From Roseiarcus sp963696665 (GTDB lineage: Bacteria > Pseudomonadota > Alphaproteobacteria > Rhizobiales > Beijerinckiaceae): a stretch of DNA of 64,000 bases. The notes below the pieces were generated by a model. That model ran no database searches and was not told the origin of the DNA. It saw nothing but the letters and a program-made list of their open reading frames with translations. Shown piece by piece: positions 18,936 through 28,143 of this stretch; position 1 is the stretch's first letter, and the number at the start of each line of letters is the position of its first letter. The position numbers and the translations under genes were made by a program. The stretch is from the NCBI GenBank assembly GCA_963696665.1, contig CAVOLE010000004.1, positions 372,001 through 436,000 of the forward strand, given 5' to 3'.

Positions 18936-19853
18936 CTAGTCGCAGACCGGTTGGGTGTCGTCCGAGTTGCGAAACGTCGTGAACTGCTGCTTGATGCGCC
19001 GAAGCTTCTCTTGCGCCTGCGCGCCGCTCCGAATGGCGACGCCATAAGAGACAATGTCGATAATCGTCAGAAAGGCGTATCGAAGATTGGTCGGGCCCAA
19101 AATGTCGCCTTCGTCGAAGACCCCGAGAGCCAAGGGCACATCGACCGCCGCGCACACCGGGGTATCGATGACGGTGAGGCCGATCGTGGTCGCGCCATAG
19201 TCGGCAGCGATGCGGACCGCCCGGACAAGTTCGCTGTTGTTCCCGCTAAGCGACGAACAGAAGACGACGTCGCCACGTTCGACAGTCGCCGCCATCATCA
19301 TTTGCATCTGATGGTCACTGCTCGTCGCGATCTTCAGGCCAAGGCGAAAGAGCCGATTTTGGACTTCTTCGACGAGCCAACTCGACACGCCGCCGCTGCC
19401 AAAGGCGTAGATCATGCGACTACCCGCGAGGAGTTCGATTGCCCGTTCTAGGGAGAGCGAATCGACTGTCCTGCGCGCCCCGAGTATTGACCGCTGCGCG
19501 CGAAAGACCACACGTTCGATGACCTCTTCGAGGGTTGCTGGCGGCGTTGCGGGCTCGAGATAGCGGGCGCCGACGCGCATGCTGCTCATAACCTTGAGCT
19601 TCAGATCGCGTAGACCATCGCAGCCGATCGCCCGGCTGAACCGTGTAACCGTGGGCGCGGACACGCCGATCCACGTCACGAGCTCTTCGATTGGCTTCTC
19701 GACGAAGGCGGTCGGGTGTTGAAGGATAGCTTCAGCGATTTTGGAGTGCGAGCGGGATAGATCCTGCCGGTGATCGAGCAGGTATCCCATAACGTCATGG
19801 GCGGTGTAACGAGGAGGAGGTTTTCTCTTGCTTATGTCGGTGTGAACGCGCAT
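18936..19853 (-). CDS. MurR/RpiR family transcriptional regulator
   Basis: A 305-residue regulator. The N-terminal helix-turn-helix is at about 50-85 (VTWIGVSAPTVTRFSRAIG), and a SIS sugar-phosphate-binding domain spans about 125-265 with FGSGGVSSWLVEEVQNRL and SLSGNNSELV. RpiR proteins sense phosphorylated sugars or related ligands and usually control the adjacent operon, here the binding-protein/permease/amidohydrolase/GMC unit that follows on the same strand. The start at 19853 is preceded by a long AT-rich leader. Confidence 0.92.
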   Translation of the reverse strand: MRVHTDISKRKPPPRYTAHDVMGYLLDHRQDLSRSHSKIAEAILQHPTAFVEKPIEELVTWIGVSAPTVTRFSRAIGCDGLRDLKLKVMSSMRVGARYLEPATPPATLEEVIERVVFRAQRSILGARRTVDSLSLERAIELLAGSRMIYAFGSGGVSSWLVEEVQNRLFRLGLKIATSSDHQMQMMMAATVERGDVVFCSSLSGNNSELVRAVRIAADYGATTIGLTVIDTPVCAAVDVPLALGVFDEGDILGPTNLRYAFLTIIDIVSYGVAIRSGAQAQEKLRRIKQQFTTFRNSDDTQPVCD

Positions 19854-20462
19854 CGCTCCAACTCAATCCAAGCGTGTTCGCCGCAGCGGCGCTCAGTGAC
19901 TAAGGTACCGGCCATCTTGAGAAAGCGCACGCGAGTTGACGTACTCACAATCATGTTCTTTTACCATTTTCTGCTGCAGGCAAAAATGATGCTGAACTTA
20001 CGCTATACTTACAAGGGTTGACCGAGAAGAAACCCTACATTTGCTTTTTTTCGGACCAATTCTATAACGTCCTTCTCACTAGGGGGCTTTGCATTTGGAC
20101 CGACTTGGCTTAGCTCCTTCTCGGCAACGAGGCCGCGACGTTGGCCCGGTCAATCCGTTTGGGTTTTCTTGGACTCCTGGCTGTTTCGCTGCAAAGACCC
20201 CGATTATGAGGGTTGGAATTCTTTGGAATTCCTTGGATTCTCTCGTCCGAATTTAGACTTATCAATGGGTTAAGCGGATTTTAGCGGGAAGAATTTTTCG
20301 CGGCGCTTTCCCGTGGGTTAGCAGCGCGGAAAGGGCGGGCGCGCCTTGCGATCTTGGCTTTGCGGAACGCGGGATTGTTCATGGGGCAAGCTTAACTCAA
20401 TTTCGGATTATCTGCAACAAGTTGTCGCCCCGAGCCGTTCCCGTCGGCCGCCCTGAGAAACA
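19854..20462. other. 609-base intergenic region, AT-richer than its surroundings
   Basis: This gap lies upstream of the RpiR gene and downstream of the AraC gene, both on the minus strand. It contains three head-to-tail copies of TTGGAATTC-like sequence at 20213-20240 and several AT-rich blocks. No open frame here resembles a gene. It presumably holds the RpiR promoter, but I could not place -35 and -10 elements convincingly. Confidence 0.5.
20213..20240 (+). repeat. Three direct repeats with 10-base period
   Basis: TTGGAATTC occurs at 20213-20221 and 20223-20231, followed by the shorter TTGGATTC at 20233-20240. The 10-base period puts the copies on the same face of the helix. This arrangement is seen for cooperative regulator binding but can also arise by slippage. 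Confidence 0.5.
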
Positions 20463-21404
20463 TCATTTCCTGAGCACGGTTTGGGGCGACATCCCGAATG
20501 CCCGCTTAAAGCTTCGGCTGAAATGGCCAAGGTCGCTGAAGCCGTGTGCAAAGGCCGCGTCTGTGACGGAACGAACCTCGCCCTGCATAAGAGCGACCCG
20601 GCTCGCTTGAAGCCGTTCCGACCACACCCAGCGCATTGGAGTTGCGCCGAGCGCGCTGAACAGACGGTTCAGGCTTCGCACAGACATTGCGCCTGCAGCT
20701 GCGAGTTCTTCAGGTCCAAGTTCCGGGTCATCCAGATTTGCGCGCGCGAACCGCAGGATCCGATCGAGCGGCCCAGAGATTTGCGCCCTCGGCAAAATAG
20801 CGCGTTCAAGATCACAAATGGACGCCATCAAGTCTACGATCGCGTTCGACAATCTTTTTGCAATCCGCGAACCAAGTTCTAGCGAGAGATCGATGTTCAG
20901 AGAACGCGCGAGGAGTTCGCTCAAGATAGGTGACAGTGGGTTGCTGCGGTCGATCTTGAGCGCCAGAAAGTCATCCGGTCGGTCTAGTTTCGACTTAAGA
21001 AGTCGCCTCGGAATTTTCACCAGCTGAGTTTTGGCCCGCAAGGCGTAGTCGAATGTGGCGCCCGCGTCATAGATCACAAGATCGCCCGGGCCGACCCGGG
21101 CGGAGCGGCCGAACTGCGTCAACTCGCCGGCGCCCTCTTGGATAAGGCTGACGATAAAGACCTCCTGACTGTCATTTCGGACGTGGCAAGGCTTCCGCGA
21201 CCAGAAGTGAAGGGGGGCGTCCAACTCGGCAACGGTGAGGGAGCCCAGTTCCCCGCTCGTCAGCGTCCCCGAAAATTCATCTTGCAGGACTTCGGTCTCG
21301 GCCGACGCGGAAACGTATTTTTTGCAAACGATCTCTTGCCAGAACTCCAAACGTTCGGACGGCCTTTTGTCGGAAGTCGTTAAGCTCTGCTTCACTCCGG
21401 GCAC
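20463..21404 (-). CDS. AraC family transcriptional regulator
   Basis: A 313-residue regulator. An AraC-binding-like ligand domain of about 190 residues is followed by the two-helix-turn-helix AraC domain at about 210-313, with SVRSLNRLFSALG and the closing DLGHFSRSFKRAFGMSPQ. The ligand domain resembles those of FeaR/NhhR-like regulators, which control amine, nitrile or amide genes. The gene lies 225 bases downstream of an enantioselective-type amidase on the same strand, so control of that amidase and its importer is likely (inference). Confidence 0.9.
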   Translation of the reverse strand: MPGVKQSLTTSDKRPSERLEFWQEIVCKKYVSASAETEVLQDEFSGTLTSGELGSLTVAELDAPLHFWSRKPCHVRNDSQEVFIVSLIQEGAGELTQFGRSARVGPGDLVIYDAGATFDYALRAKTQLVKIPRRLLKSKLDRPDDFLALKIDRSNPLSPILSELLARSLNIDLSLELGSRIAKRLSNAIVDLMASICDLERAILPRAQISGPLDRILRFARANLDDPELGPEELAAAGAMSVRSLNRLFSALGATPMRWVWSERLQASRVALMQGEVRSVTDAAFAHGFSDLGHFSRSFKRAFGMSPQTVLRK

Positions 21405-21546
21405 GCCTTAGATCCTGCGACGCTCCGCCACGAACATCCCGCCCGTTAGGAGACAAGCAAAGGCTATGCCGCACGCCCAATGCGTCAAGCGCAATTGCGT
21501 CAATCAAGCAAGATCAGTCGGTTATATCAACCCTTAGCGGGAGCGG

Positions 21547-21564
21547 GTTTGCTCCAAAGCAAAC
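21547..21564. repeat. Short perfect inverted repeat downstream of the amidase
   Basis: GTTTGCT and AGCAAAC form a 7-base stem around CCAA in the 225-base gap between the amidase stop and the AraC start. No T-run follows on either strand, so it could be a weak terminator, an RNA stability element or an operator. Confidence 0.3.
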
Positions 21565-21629
21565 GCCTGCCCCAAGCGATATTCGATTGGGCGCCTGCTG
21601 GAGCGGGGTACGCTGCTCCAGAAAGGGCG

Positions 21630-23144
21630 TCAGAACGTCTTCCAGTCTCCAGCCCCCTCGAACGCGCCTGCGGCTGCGTAGATCGCCTCCTCATCGAAAT
21701 GCTTGCCAATCAGCATGGCGCCGATCGGCAGCCCATCGCCAAGTCCGCAGGGTATCGTCATCGCGGGATGGCCCGTCACGTCGAACGGCGCGGTATTGCC
21801 GATCATTTCAAACGCGCGCTGGAGGTATAGGCCGAGCGGCGCGTCGTCCGGAGGCAGCGCTGTGGCTTTCACGGGGAGGGTCGGCATCAGCAAGAGGTCG
21901 TATGCATCCAGCGCCTTGTCGTAGGATCCGCGGATCTTGCGCGCCAAATTTTGCGCCTTCGCGTAGAAGCGCCCGCGATAATGGGTCAGGAAAAACTGGC
22001 CCACCATCATCGAAATCTTGAGGCTGTCGGAGAGATCGTCGGCCATCTGGCGCCAGTTGGCGTGGGCGTCGAGGAGGCTGACTGTGTAGAGGCCTTTCCA
22101 GTTGAAGCCCATGCCATTGCCCAGCATCATCTGGGCCTGAAGACCTTCGAGCGCGATCGGCGTCCAAATCGCCGGCGCGATCAGATGCTCGGGGATCGAC
22201 ACCTCCTCGACGCTCGCGCCGAGCGACTTGAAGCGCTTGGCCGCCTCGCGCACGCTGGCGTCGACGTCCTTTTCGCTATTGGCGTGACCGAATCCTTCCC
22301 TAACGACGCCGATCTTGAGTTCCTTCGCTCCGCGCTTCGCCGCAGCCGGATAGTCTCCGACCTTGGGCGCATATTGACGCGGGTCGAGTCCGTCCGGCCC
22401 AGCCAAGACTTCCAACATCAGCGCATTGTCGGCGACCGTCCCGGTGATCGGACCGGTGTGGTCGATCGTGGATTCGATCGGCATGACCCCGGTATAGGGC
22501 ACGAGACCATGGGTCGCCTTCATTCCATAGACGCCGCAGAACGAAGCGGGCATGCGGATCGAGCCCCCTTGGTCGCCGCCGATCGCAAGATCCACTTCGC
22601 CCGCCGCGACCAGCGCGCCGCTTCCGGAAGATGATCCGCCCGCGGAATAGCCGCGCTTGTGCGGGTTATGGACATGTCCAAGCGCGCCCGTGTGGCTCCC
22701 GCCGGAAAGGCAGAAACATTCGCAATGGGCCTTGCCCTTGATGATCGCGCCCGCGTCGAGCAGACGAGTGACGACCGTCGCGTCAATATTGGGAATATAG
22801 CCTTCGAGTGTCGAGGAGCCGTTCATCATCGGCACGCCGGCGACGCAGACATTGTCCTTCACCGCAACCGTCTTCCCCTTCAGCTTGCCCTTCGGGGCGC
22901 CGTGAATGTCAGTCTTCACGTACCACGCGTTGAAAGGATTTTCTTCCGGGGTCGGCCGGTATCCGGGCGTGCGTGGATATTTGACGATAGGGATCTCGTC
23001 CGGCATCTCGTCGACGAGATCGTAAGCGGCGAAATTCGGCTCCATCAGCGAGAGAAACTCGCCGACGCGCTGCTGCGACATGGCCATGCCGAGGCTCTCG
23101 ACGATCTCCGTCATCTGTTCCACTGTCGGGCGCTTCACAGTCAT
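21630..23144 (-). CDS. Amidase-signature amidase, Rhodococcus AmdA-like
   Basis: A 504-residue AS-family amidase that closely follows the layout of the enantioselective amidase of nitrile-degrading Rhodococcus. The triad sits at the same numbers: Lys96 (VAVKDN), cis-Ser171 (AGGSSSGS) and nucleophile Ser195 (GGDQGGSIRMPASFCG). An N-terminal helical region (EIVESLGMAMSQQRV) precedes the core, as in that group. It hydrolyses an amide to acid and ammonia in the cytosol. It starts 60 bases after livF of the adjacent Liv-type importer, in one unit with it. No nitrile hydratase gene is present in the window. Confidence 0.93.
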   Translation of the reverse strand: MTVKRPTVEQMTEIVESLGMAMSQQRVGEFLSLMEPNFAAYDLVDEMPDEIPIVKYPRTPGYRPTPEENPFNAWYVKTDIHGAPKGKLKGKTVAVKDNVCVAGVPMMNGSSTLEGYIPNIDATVVTRLLDAGAIIKGKAHCECFCLSGGSHTGALGHVHNPHKRGYSAGGSSSGSGALVAAGEVDLAIGGDQGGSIRMPASFCGVYGMKATHGLVPYTGVMPIESTIDHTGPITGTVADNALMLEVLAGPDGLDPRQYAPKVGDYPAAAKRGAKELKIGVVREGFGHANSEKDVDASVREAAKRFKSLGASVEEVSIPEHLIAPAIWTPIALEGLQAQMMLGNGMGFNWKGLYTVSLLDAHANWRQMADDLSDSLKISMMVGQFFLTHYRGRFYAKAQNLARKIRGSYDKALDAYDLLLMPTLPVKATALPPDDAPLGLYLQRAFEMIGNTAPFDVTGHPAMTIPCGLGDGLPIGAMLIGKHFDEEAIYAAAGAFEGAGDWKTF

Positions 23145-23204
23145 GAGCTGTCTCCTGTTTCCTCTTGTTTTGCGTGCCGCATCAGGGCTTTCGTCGCGAC
23201 GCCG

Positions 23205-23912
23205 TCAGTCGCTGACTCCGATGAATTCGTTGACGAGGCCGTGCCCGTGCAATTCGTCCGGCTTGGCGGAATGCACGATCGCGCCCTTCTGGATGATCAA
23301 GACTTGCTCGGACAGCGCCGCGATGAAGTCGAGATTCTGCTCGACGAGGATCATCGTCAGCCCGCCTTTCGAACGAAGGCCTAAAAGCGTCTCCACGATT
23401 TCGTCGATGATCGACGGCTGAATGCCTTCTGTCGGTTCATCCAGCAGGATGAGCTTTGGACCGCCGACCAGGCAGCGAGCCATCGCGAGCAATTGCTGCT
23501 CGCCGCCCGAAAGCGCTCCGCCAGAGCGATCGATCAATCGCCTCAGCCGCGGGAAGATTTCCAGCACGGACTCGATCGCGGCGGCCTCATCCTTTGGCCG
23601 CGGCACAGCGCCCATTCGCAAATTGTCGCGCACGCTGAGGCCAGGAAAGATTTCGCGTCCTTGAGGCACATAGCCCATCCCGGCACGCGCCCGCTGATAG
23701 GGCTCAACTCGGGTGATGTCGGCGCCTTCCAACACAACGCGTCCGGCGGTTGCGGGAACATAGCCCATCAGCGTTCGGAGCAACGTTGTCTTGCCCATCC
23801 CGTTGTGGCCGAGAACGCCGATGAACTCCCCTTGCGCAACCGCGAAGCTCACGCCGCCCAGGATCGGGATGCGGCCATAGCCCGCGGCGAGGTCGCTGAC
23901 CTCCAACATCAT
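23205..23912 (-). CDS. Liv-type ABC transporter ATP-binding protein (LivF-like), set A
   Basis: A 235-residue ATPase with Walker A GHNGMGKTT near 36, LSGGEQQLLAMAR near 134, Walker B ILLDEPTEG and the LivF-type IQPSIIDEI after it. It pairs with the LivG-like protein encoded upstream. The starts at 23912 or 23909 overlap the LivG stop (ATGA). It belongs to importer set A (23205-27817), directly followed by an amidase, so the substrate is likely an amide or nitrile-related compound. Confidence 0.93.
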   Translation of the reverse strand: MMLEVSDLAAGYGRIPILGGVSFAVAQGEFIGVLGHNGMGKTTLLRTLMGYVPATAGRVVLEGADITRVEPYQRARAGMGYVPQGREIFPGLSVRDNLRMGAVPRPKDEAAAIESVLEIFPRLRRLIDRSGGALSGGEQQLLAMARCLVGGPKLILLDEPTEGIQPSIIDEIVETLLGLRSKGGLTMILVEQNLDFIAALSEQVLIIQKGAIVHSAKPDELHGHGLVNEFIGVSD

Positions 23913-24631
23913 GCCGCCGCCTGCTTTCCAAGATAGATATCGCGAACGATCGGGCTATGCATGATGACGTCGACGTCGTCCTCCATCAGAATGGCGCCCT
24001 GATTGAAGACCGTAACCTTGCTGGCGATCATCCGAATGAACTGCATGTCGTGCTCGACGACGATGAGCGCCTTCGTCTTATTGATGTCGCGCACAAGTTC
24101 AACGGTGCGCAGCACTTCCTGGTCGGTCATGCCGGCCGCCGGCTCATCAAGCAGAACGAGGTCGGGCTCGGTCGAGAGCACCACGCCGAGTTCGACCCAC
24201 TGACGCTGTCCATGCGCGAGTTGGCCAACGAGGCGTAACGCTATAGCTGAGAGACCCACGCGCTCAAGCATGGCGTCGACCGCAGCGCGCGCCTGCGCGC
24301 CGCGATGCGTCCGCGTGACCGCAAGCCAAAGGTTCTCGCGCACTGTGAGACCGTCAAAGACGCTCGGCACCTGCGTCTTGATGCCGACGCCGCGCCTCGC
24401 AATTTCATGCGGCTCGGCGCCCGTCACATCCTCTCCGCGGAGCAGCACGGCGCCCGATGTCGGTTTGAGCTGGCCGGTCAGCATCTTGAAGAAAGTGCTC
24501 TTACCCGCGCCGTTCGGACCGATCAGGCACCGGAGCTCGCGCTCGCCGAGCGTGAAGTCGACATCTCGGACTGCGTGCACGCCGCCGAAGCGCATGCCAA
24601 GGCCGTGGGTTTCGAGCAGCGGCTCGCTCAT
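23909..24631 (-). CDS. Liv-type ABC transporter ATP-binding protein (LivG-like), set A
   Basis: A 240-residue ATPase. It has Walker A GPNGAGKST, the signature LAHGQRQW common in urea/amide importers, Walker B LVLLDEPAAGMT and the ending IVRDIYLGK. The ATG at 24631 overlaps the LivM stop at 24628 by 4 bases, which fixes the start. Urea- and amide-type HAAT importers share the HGQxQW signature, which supports an amide substrate. Confidence 0.93.
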   Translation of the reverse strand: MSEPLLETHGLGMRFGGVHAVRDVDFTLGERELRCLIGPNGAGKSTFFKMLTGQLKPTSGAVLLRGEDVTGAEPHEIARRGVGIKTQVPSVFDGLTVRENLWLAVTRTHRGAQARAAVDAMLERVGLSAIALRLVGQLAHGQRQWVELGVVLSTEPDLVLLDEPAAGMTDQEVLRTVELVRDINKTKALIVVEHDMQFIRMIASKVTVFNQGAILMEDDVDVIMHSPIVRDIYLGKQAAA

Positions 24632-25695
24632 CTCGGAGCCGCTTCCTGCGGCCGGCGAACAACGGCGCCCGCCCGCGGCCTTCCGAGCACAGCCCCGAGG
24701 TCGGCGATCGTCGGCACAAGGCCCTTGGGCACGAGAAGGACGAAGGCGACCAAGATAGCGCCGAGGATCAGCGGAACGTTGCCAAGCAGCGCCTGCCAGC
24801 CCGCAGTTCCGCTCGGCGCATTCGCGCCCAGGGCGGCGGTCAGCCATTGGATGCCGACACATCCGAGGATCGGCCCGATCAAAGTGCCGCGCCCGCCGAC
24901 GATCACCCAAATGATGATCTGCGCCGACTGCGCCAGGCCGAAGATGGTCGGGCTTACGAAGTTGCCCCAGTTGGCGAACAGGCAGCCCGCATAGCCCGCG
25001 AGCGCCGCGCCGATGGTGAAGGTCGCAAGCTTGTAGGCGCGCGGATCATAGCCAAGCAGTTGCGCCCGCTGCTCGTTCTCTCGGATGCCAATGATCGTGC
25101 GGCCGAAATGACTGGCGAGCAGCGCCCTCAGCCCGAAATAGGTTAGGATCAGCGAGGCGGTCGAAAGATAGAACATGCCTTGGAGATCGATCTGCCAATC
25201 CTTGAAGAAGGGCACGTTCAGCGAGGGAATGCCCGGAATCCCGTTGAAGCCGCCAAGCCTCGCAGAGCCGATATGAAACTCTGGGCCGGCGGTTGAATTG
25301 ATGGAATTGAACAGGATCAGCGTTACGGTCAGCGTGATGACGCCGAGGTAGACATCACTGATGCGGCCGTAAAACATGAAATACCCAAGCAACGCCGCAA
25401 ACGCCGCCGGCACCAAAATGGCGAGAACGAGCGGCGCGGTGCTCTCGCCGATGTTGAACATTGCGATCGCGTAGGTGTAGGCGCCAAGCCCGAAAAACGC
25501 CGACTGTCCGAAACAGAGGATGCCCCCAAACCCCCAGACGAGGGCAAGGGACAACGCCAGCACCGCCATGATCATATAGACGGTGATGTTGAGGACGAGG
25601 TCCAGATCAAACAGCTGAGGCGTAAGGACCAGCACCGCGATCCCAACGACCGCGGCTAGGCCGAGCCCAAGAAGGTTGAGGGGCCGAGCGGTCAA
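24628..25695 (-). CDS. Liv-type ABC transporter permease (LivM-like), set A
   Basis: A 355-residue permease of about ten helices. I place the start at a TTG at 25695 that overlaps the LivH stop (TTGA) and has GAGGAAG upstream; longer in-frame starts would run through the LivH gene out of frame. WGFGGILCFGQSAFFGLGAY, typical of LivM, begins near residue 65, and IRENEQRAQLLGYD is the cytoplasmic coupling loop. The C-terminus reads LLVPKGLVPTIADLGAVLGR. It forms the channel with LivH. Confidence 0.9.
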   Translation of the reverse strand: MTARPLNLLGLGLAAVVGIAVLVLTPQLFDLDLVLNITVYMIMAVLALSLALVWGFGGILCFGQSAFFGLGAYTYAIAMFNIGESTAPLVLAILVPAAFAALLGYFMFYGRISDVYLGVITLTVTLILFNSINSTAGPEFHIGSARLGGFNGIPGIPSLNVPFFKDWQIDLQGMFYLSTASLILTYFGLRALLASHFGRTIIGIRENEQRAQLLGYDPRAYKLATFTIGAALAGYAGCLFANWGNFVSPTIFGLAQSAQIIIWVIVGGRGTLIGPILGCVGIQWLTAALGANAPSGTAGWQALLGNVPLILGAILVAFVLLVPKGLVPTIADLGAVLGRPRAGAVVRRPQEAAPR

Positions 25696-26558
25696 AGGCT
25701 TCCTCGGAAGAAGCGGCCAGTTATTCCTCGAGGAAGTATGCGGATCAGCACGATCGCGGCCGCCAGGAGGGCGACCTCGCCGAAGACCGGCGTCGTCACA
25801 TAAGTCGCGATCTGGTTGACGGCGCCAAACAATGTCGAAGCCGCCGCGGTGCCGGTCACCATCGAAGCGCCGCCGCCGATCACCGTAATGAAGGACTTCG
25901 CGACATAGGCGGCGCCGATCGTTGGGAAGACCCCGGACACAGGCGCAATGACCGCCCCGGCGAGACCGGTTAGCGCAGCGCCGGCGCCAAACGTGATGGA
26001 ATAGACGCGACTCGGATTGACGCCGAGCGCCGCCGCCATATTTGCGTTCTGCATTGTCCCCCGCGCGATCAACCCGAGCCGGGTGAACCGCAGAACCGCG
26101 AGAACTCCCCCGAGGACGACAATCGCGACGCCGATGACGAAGAGCGTGTAGACGCTTGTCCGGTATTGGCCGATTTCGAAGCTGCCAAGCGGCGCCGAAA
26201 GGCCTACGGTTGTGTTGCCGAAGATCGCCGTGGTTAAGCCGACGAGAAATAGGCTTAAGCCCCACGTGGCAAGCATCGTGTCGATCATACGGCCGTAGAG
26301 CCAACGGATAATGGCGCGTTCAACAATGATGCCGATCGCGCCGACGACGACCGGAGCAACGATCAGCATTGCTATCCAGATGCTGAGGCCGAGGCGGTTC
26401 GCTTGGATCGCCGCATACCCGCCAAGCATTAAAAACTCGCCGTGAGCGAGGTTGATGACCTTCATCATTCCGAAAATGATCGCTAGCCCCACGCTCATGA
26501 GCGCGAGGCTGGCGATCGCGTAGAGGACCTGAATCGCAAGGAGCGCTACGAGATCCAC
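25692..26558 (-). CDS. Liv-type ABC transporter permease (LivH-like), set A
   Basis: A 288-residue inner-membrane permease. GMMKVINLAHGEFLMLGGYAA near residue 30 and MQNANMAAALGVN near 170 are LivH hallmarks. It starts 37 bases after the stop of the (damaged) binding-protein gene. FGNTTVGLSAPL and the segment with YRTSVYTLFVIG are like those of UrtB/amide permeases. Confidence 0.93.
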   Translation of the reverse strand: MDLVALLAIQVLYAIASLALMSVGLAIIFGMMKVINLAHGEFLMLGGYAAIQANRLGLSIWIAMLIVAPVVVGAIGIIVERAIIRWLYGRMIDTMLATWGLSLFLVGLTTAIFGNTTVGLSAPLGSFEIGQYRTSVYTLFVIGVAIVVLGGVLAVLRFTRLGLIARGTMQNANMAAALGVNPSRVYSITFGAGAALTGLAGAVIAPVSGVFPTIGAAYVAKSFITVIGGGASMVTGTAAASTLFGAVNQIATYVTTPVFGEVALLAAAIVLIRILPRGITGRFFRGSL

Positions 26559-26595
26559 GAAACGTCCTACTGCCTGTTCCGTTCGCGAACCGCGC

Positions 26596-27817
26596 TCAGA
26601 ACTTGATCACGTACTGCTGGTTATCGTTCGGGTTCTTCTTGAGGTCACAGACTGCGGCCGTGTCCGTCGGCTTCTGTTGCGAGAAGTCTTCCAGCAACAA
26701 GAACTTCTTGTCTTTCACCTCAGCAATGTGAACGTCGAGGATGCAGTGATGGGTCGCGGGATCGATCGTCACCTTTCCTGAGGGTGCGTCGATGCTGATG
26801 CCTGTTTCGAGCGCCTCGATCACTTTCATCCGGTCGATGCTTTCGGCTTTCTTCACGCCCTCGGCCCAAAGGTTGAAACCTTGGTAGGTCCCCATCGCGA
26901 GCTCGGTGACATTGGGGTAGTCCGCGCCAAAGCGCTTGTGGAAGTTCTCAAGAAAAGCCGCGTTGGTCGGGTTTTTGACACCCTCGAAATAATTGTAGCA
27001 GACCAGCATGCCGTTCGCCTCTTCGGGTGACAGCACGATCTGTTCGTTGCCGACGCCAAAGGTCGTCGAGGCCATCGGGATGCTCTTGTTCATGCCCGCC
27101 GCCGCCCACTGGCGGTAGAAGGAGATGTGAGCGCCGCCAACCAGGGCTGACCAGACGAAGTCCGGTTTGGCCGCTTAAATCTTTGAGATCGTCGAGGAGA
27201 AATTGGTCACATCGAGCGGGAAGAAGTCGATCGAGAGGACTTCGCCTCCATTGTCGATCGTGTATTTCTTCACCCACTGCGAGGTGATCTGCCCATAGTT
27301 GTAGTCCGCTGCGATAACATAAACCTTCTTGCCCCATTTTTTCATCGCATAGGGCACAAGCTTCTCGACCGTCTGCGCCGGCGTCACGCCGGTGTCGAAC
27401 TGATTGCGATCACAGACGCCGCCTTCATATTGCGTGTTGTAAAAATATAGAGTTCTTGAACTTGTCGAGCACCGGGCGGATGACCTCGCGCGAGGCGGAG
27501 GTGATTCCGCCATGCACGACCGCGACTTTATCTTTGAGCGCCGCCTGCTGGGCAAACTGGGTGTAGAGTTGCATGCTCGATTGGGTGTCGTAGCTGATGA
27601 GCTGGAGTTGCCGGCTCAGCAATCCGCCCGCAGCGTTGGCTTCCTCGATAGCGAGCGTGAGAGCGTCGACCATCGGCTTGCCATAGATGTCGAGCCCGCC
27701 CGAAAGGTCATGCAGGCTGCCGACCTTGATCGGGTCGGCCGCGAAAGCTGGCGCGCCCAAAGCGCTTGCGCCGGCCAGCGCCGCGGCGGTCCCGAGGAAT
27801 TGTCTGCGATTGATCAT
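26596..27817 (-). pseudogene. Amide/urea-type substrate-binding protein, set A, with a frameshift and an in-frame stop
   Basis: Assembled across frames this is an about 406-residue Peripla_BP_5-type protein close to FmdD/UrtA/AmiC-like binding proteins. The N-terminus has a twin-arginine-like signal (INRRQFLGTAAAL), then KVGSLHDLSGG, YFYNTQYEGGVCDRN and YVIAADYNYGQITSQW. Two lesions are visible. One extra base near 27453 breaks the frame just before YFYNTQ. A TAA at 27177-27175 replaces a likely Gln codon between TISKI and AAKPDFVW. The rest to the stop at 26596 is normal. It is the first gene of set A, so loss would disable that importer unless another binding protein substitutes. Confidence 0.85.
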
Positions 27818-28143
27818 GTCCGAACTCCCATGCCTTTAGCCGCGATGTTCGGCGCCGCGGCGCCCCAGCTGACGCTCATGCGGAACCAGAACCCTTGCCC
27901 GACGCCTCTTTCACTCAACGACGCGTACGCCTTGCCACTCGCTTCCGCCTGGCTGCATTCGGGGGGCGAGGTCGGCGCCGCCGGTGTTTCAGCCGAGACA
28001 AGCAGGATCCGCGCCAACCTGATCTGCCCCTGTCACAATGTCATAGTCTAACGCCTCGTCGTAGGGCCTGCTTGCCTGCCGCGGCCATATTGCTTGCCTC
28101 TGCATTCCGGTTTGGCCCCCAGAGCCGAACCTAAAAGGTTGCG
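27818..28143. other. Intergenic region upstream of importer set A
   Basis: 326 bases between the binding-protein gene of set A and the end of the next amidase. It must hold the set A promoter. I looked for a sigma-54 element on the minus strand: GTGGCAAGG near 27935 has the first half but no correctly spaced GC half. No gene-like frame is present. Confidence 0.4.

Noticed and set aside
27925..27950. A sigma-54-like element upstream of importer set A
   Set aside because: The TGGCA half is present on the minus strand but the GC half is not at the required distance.
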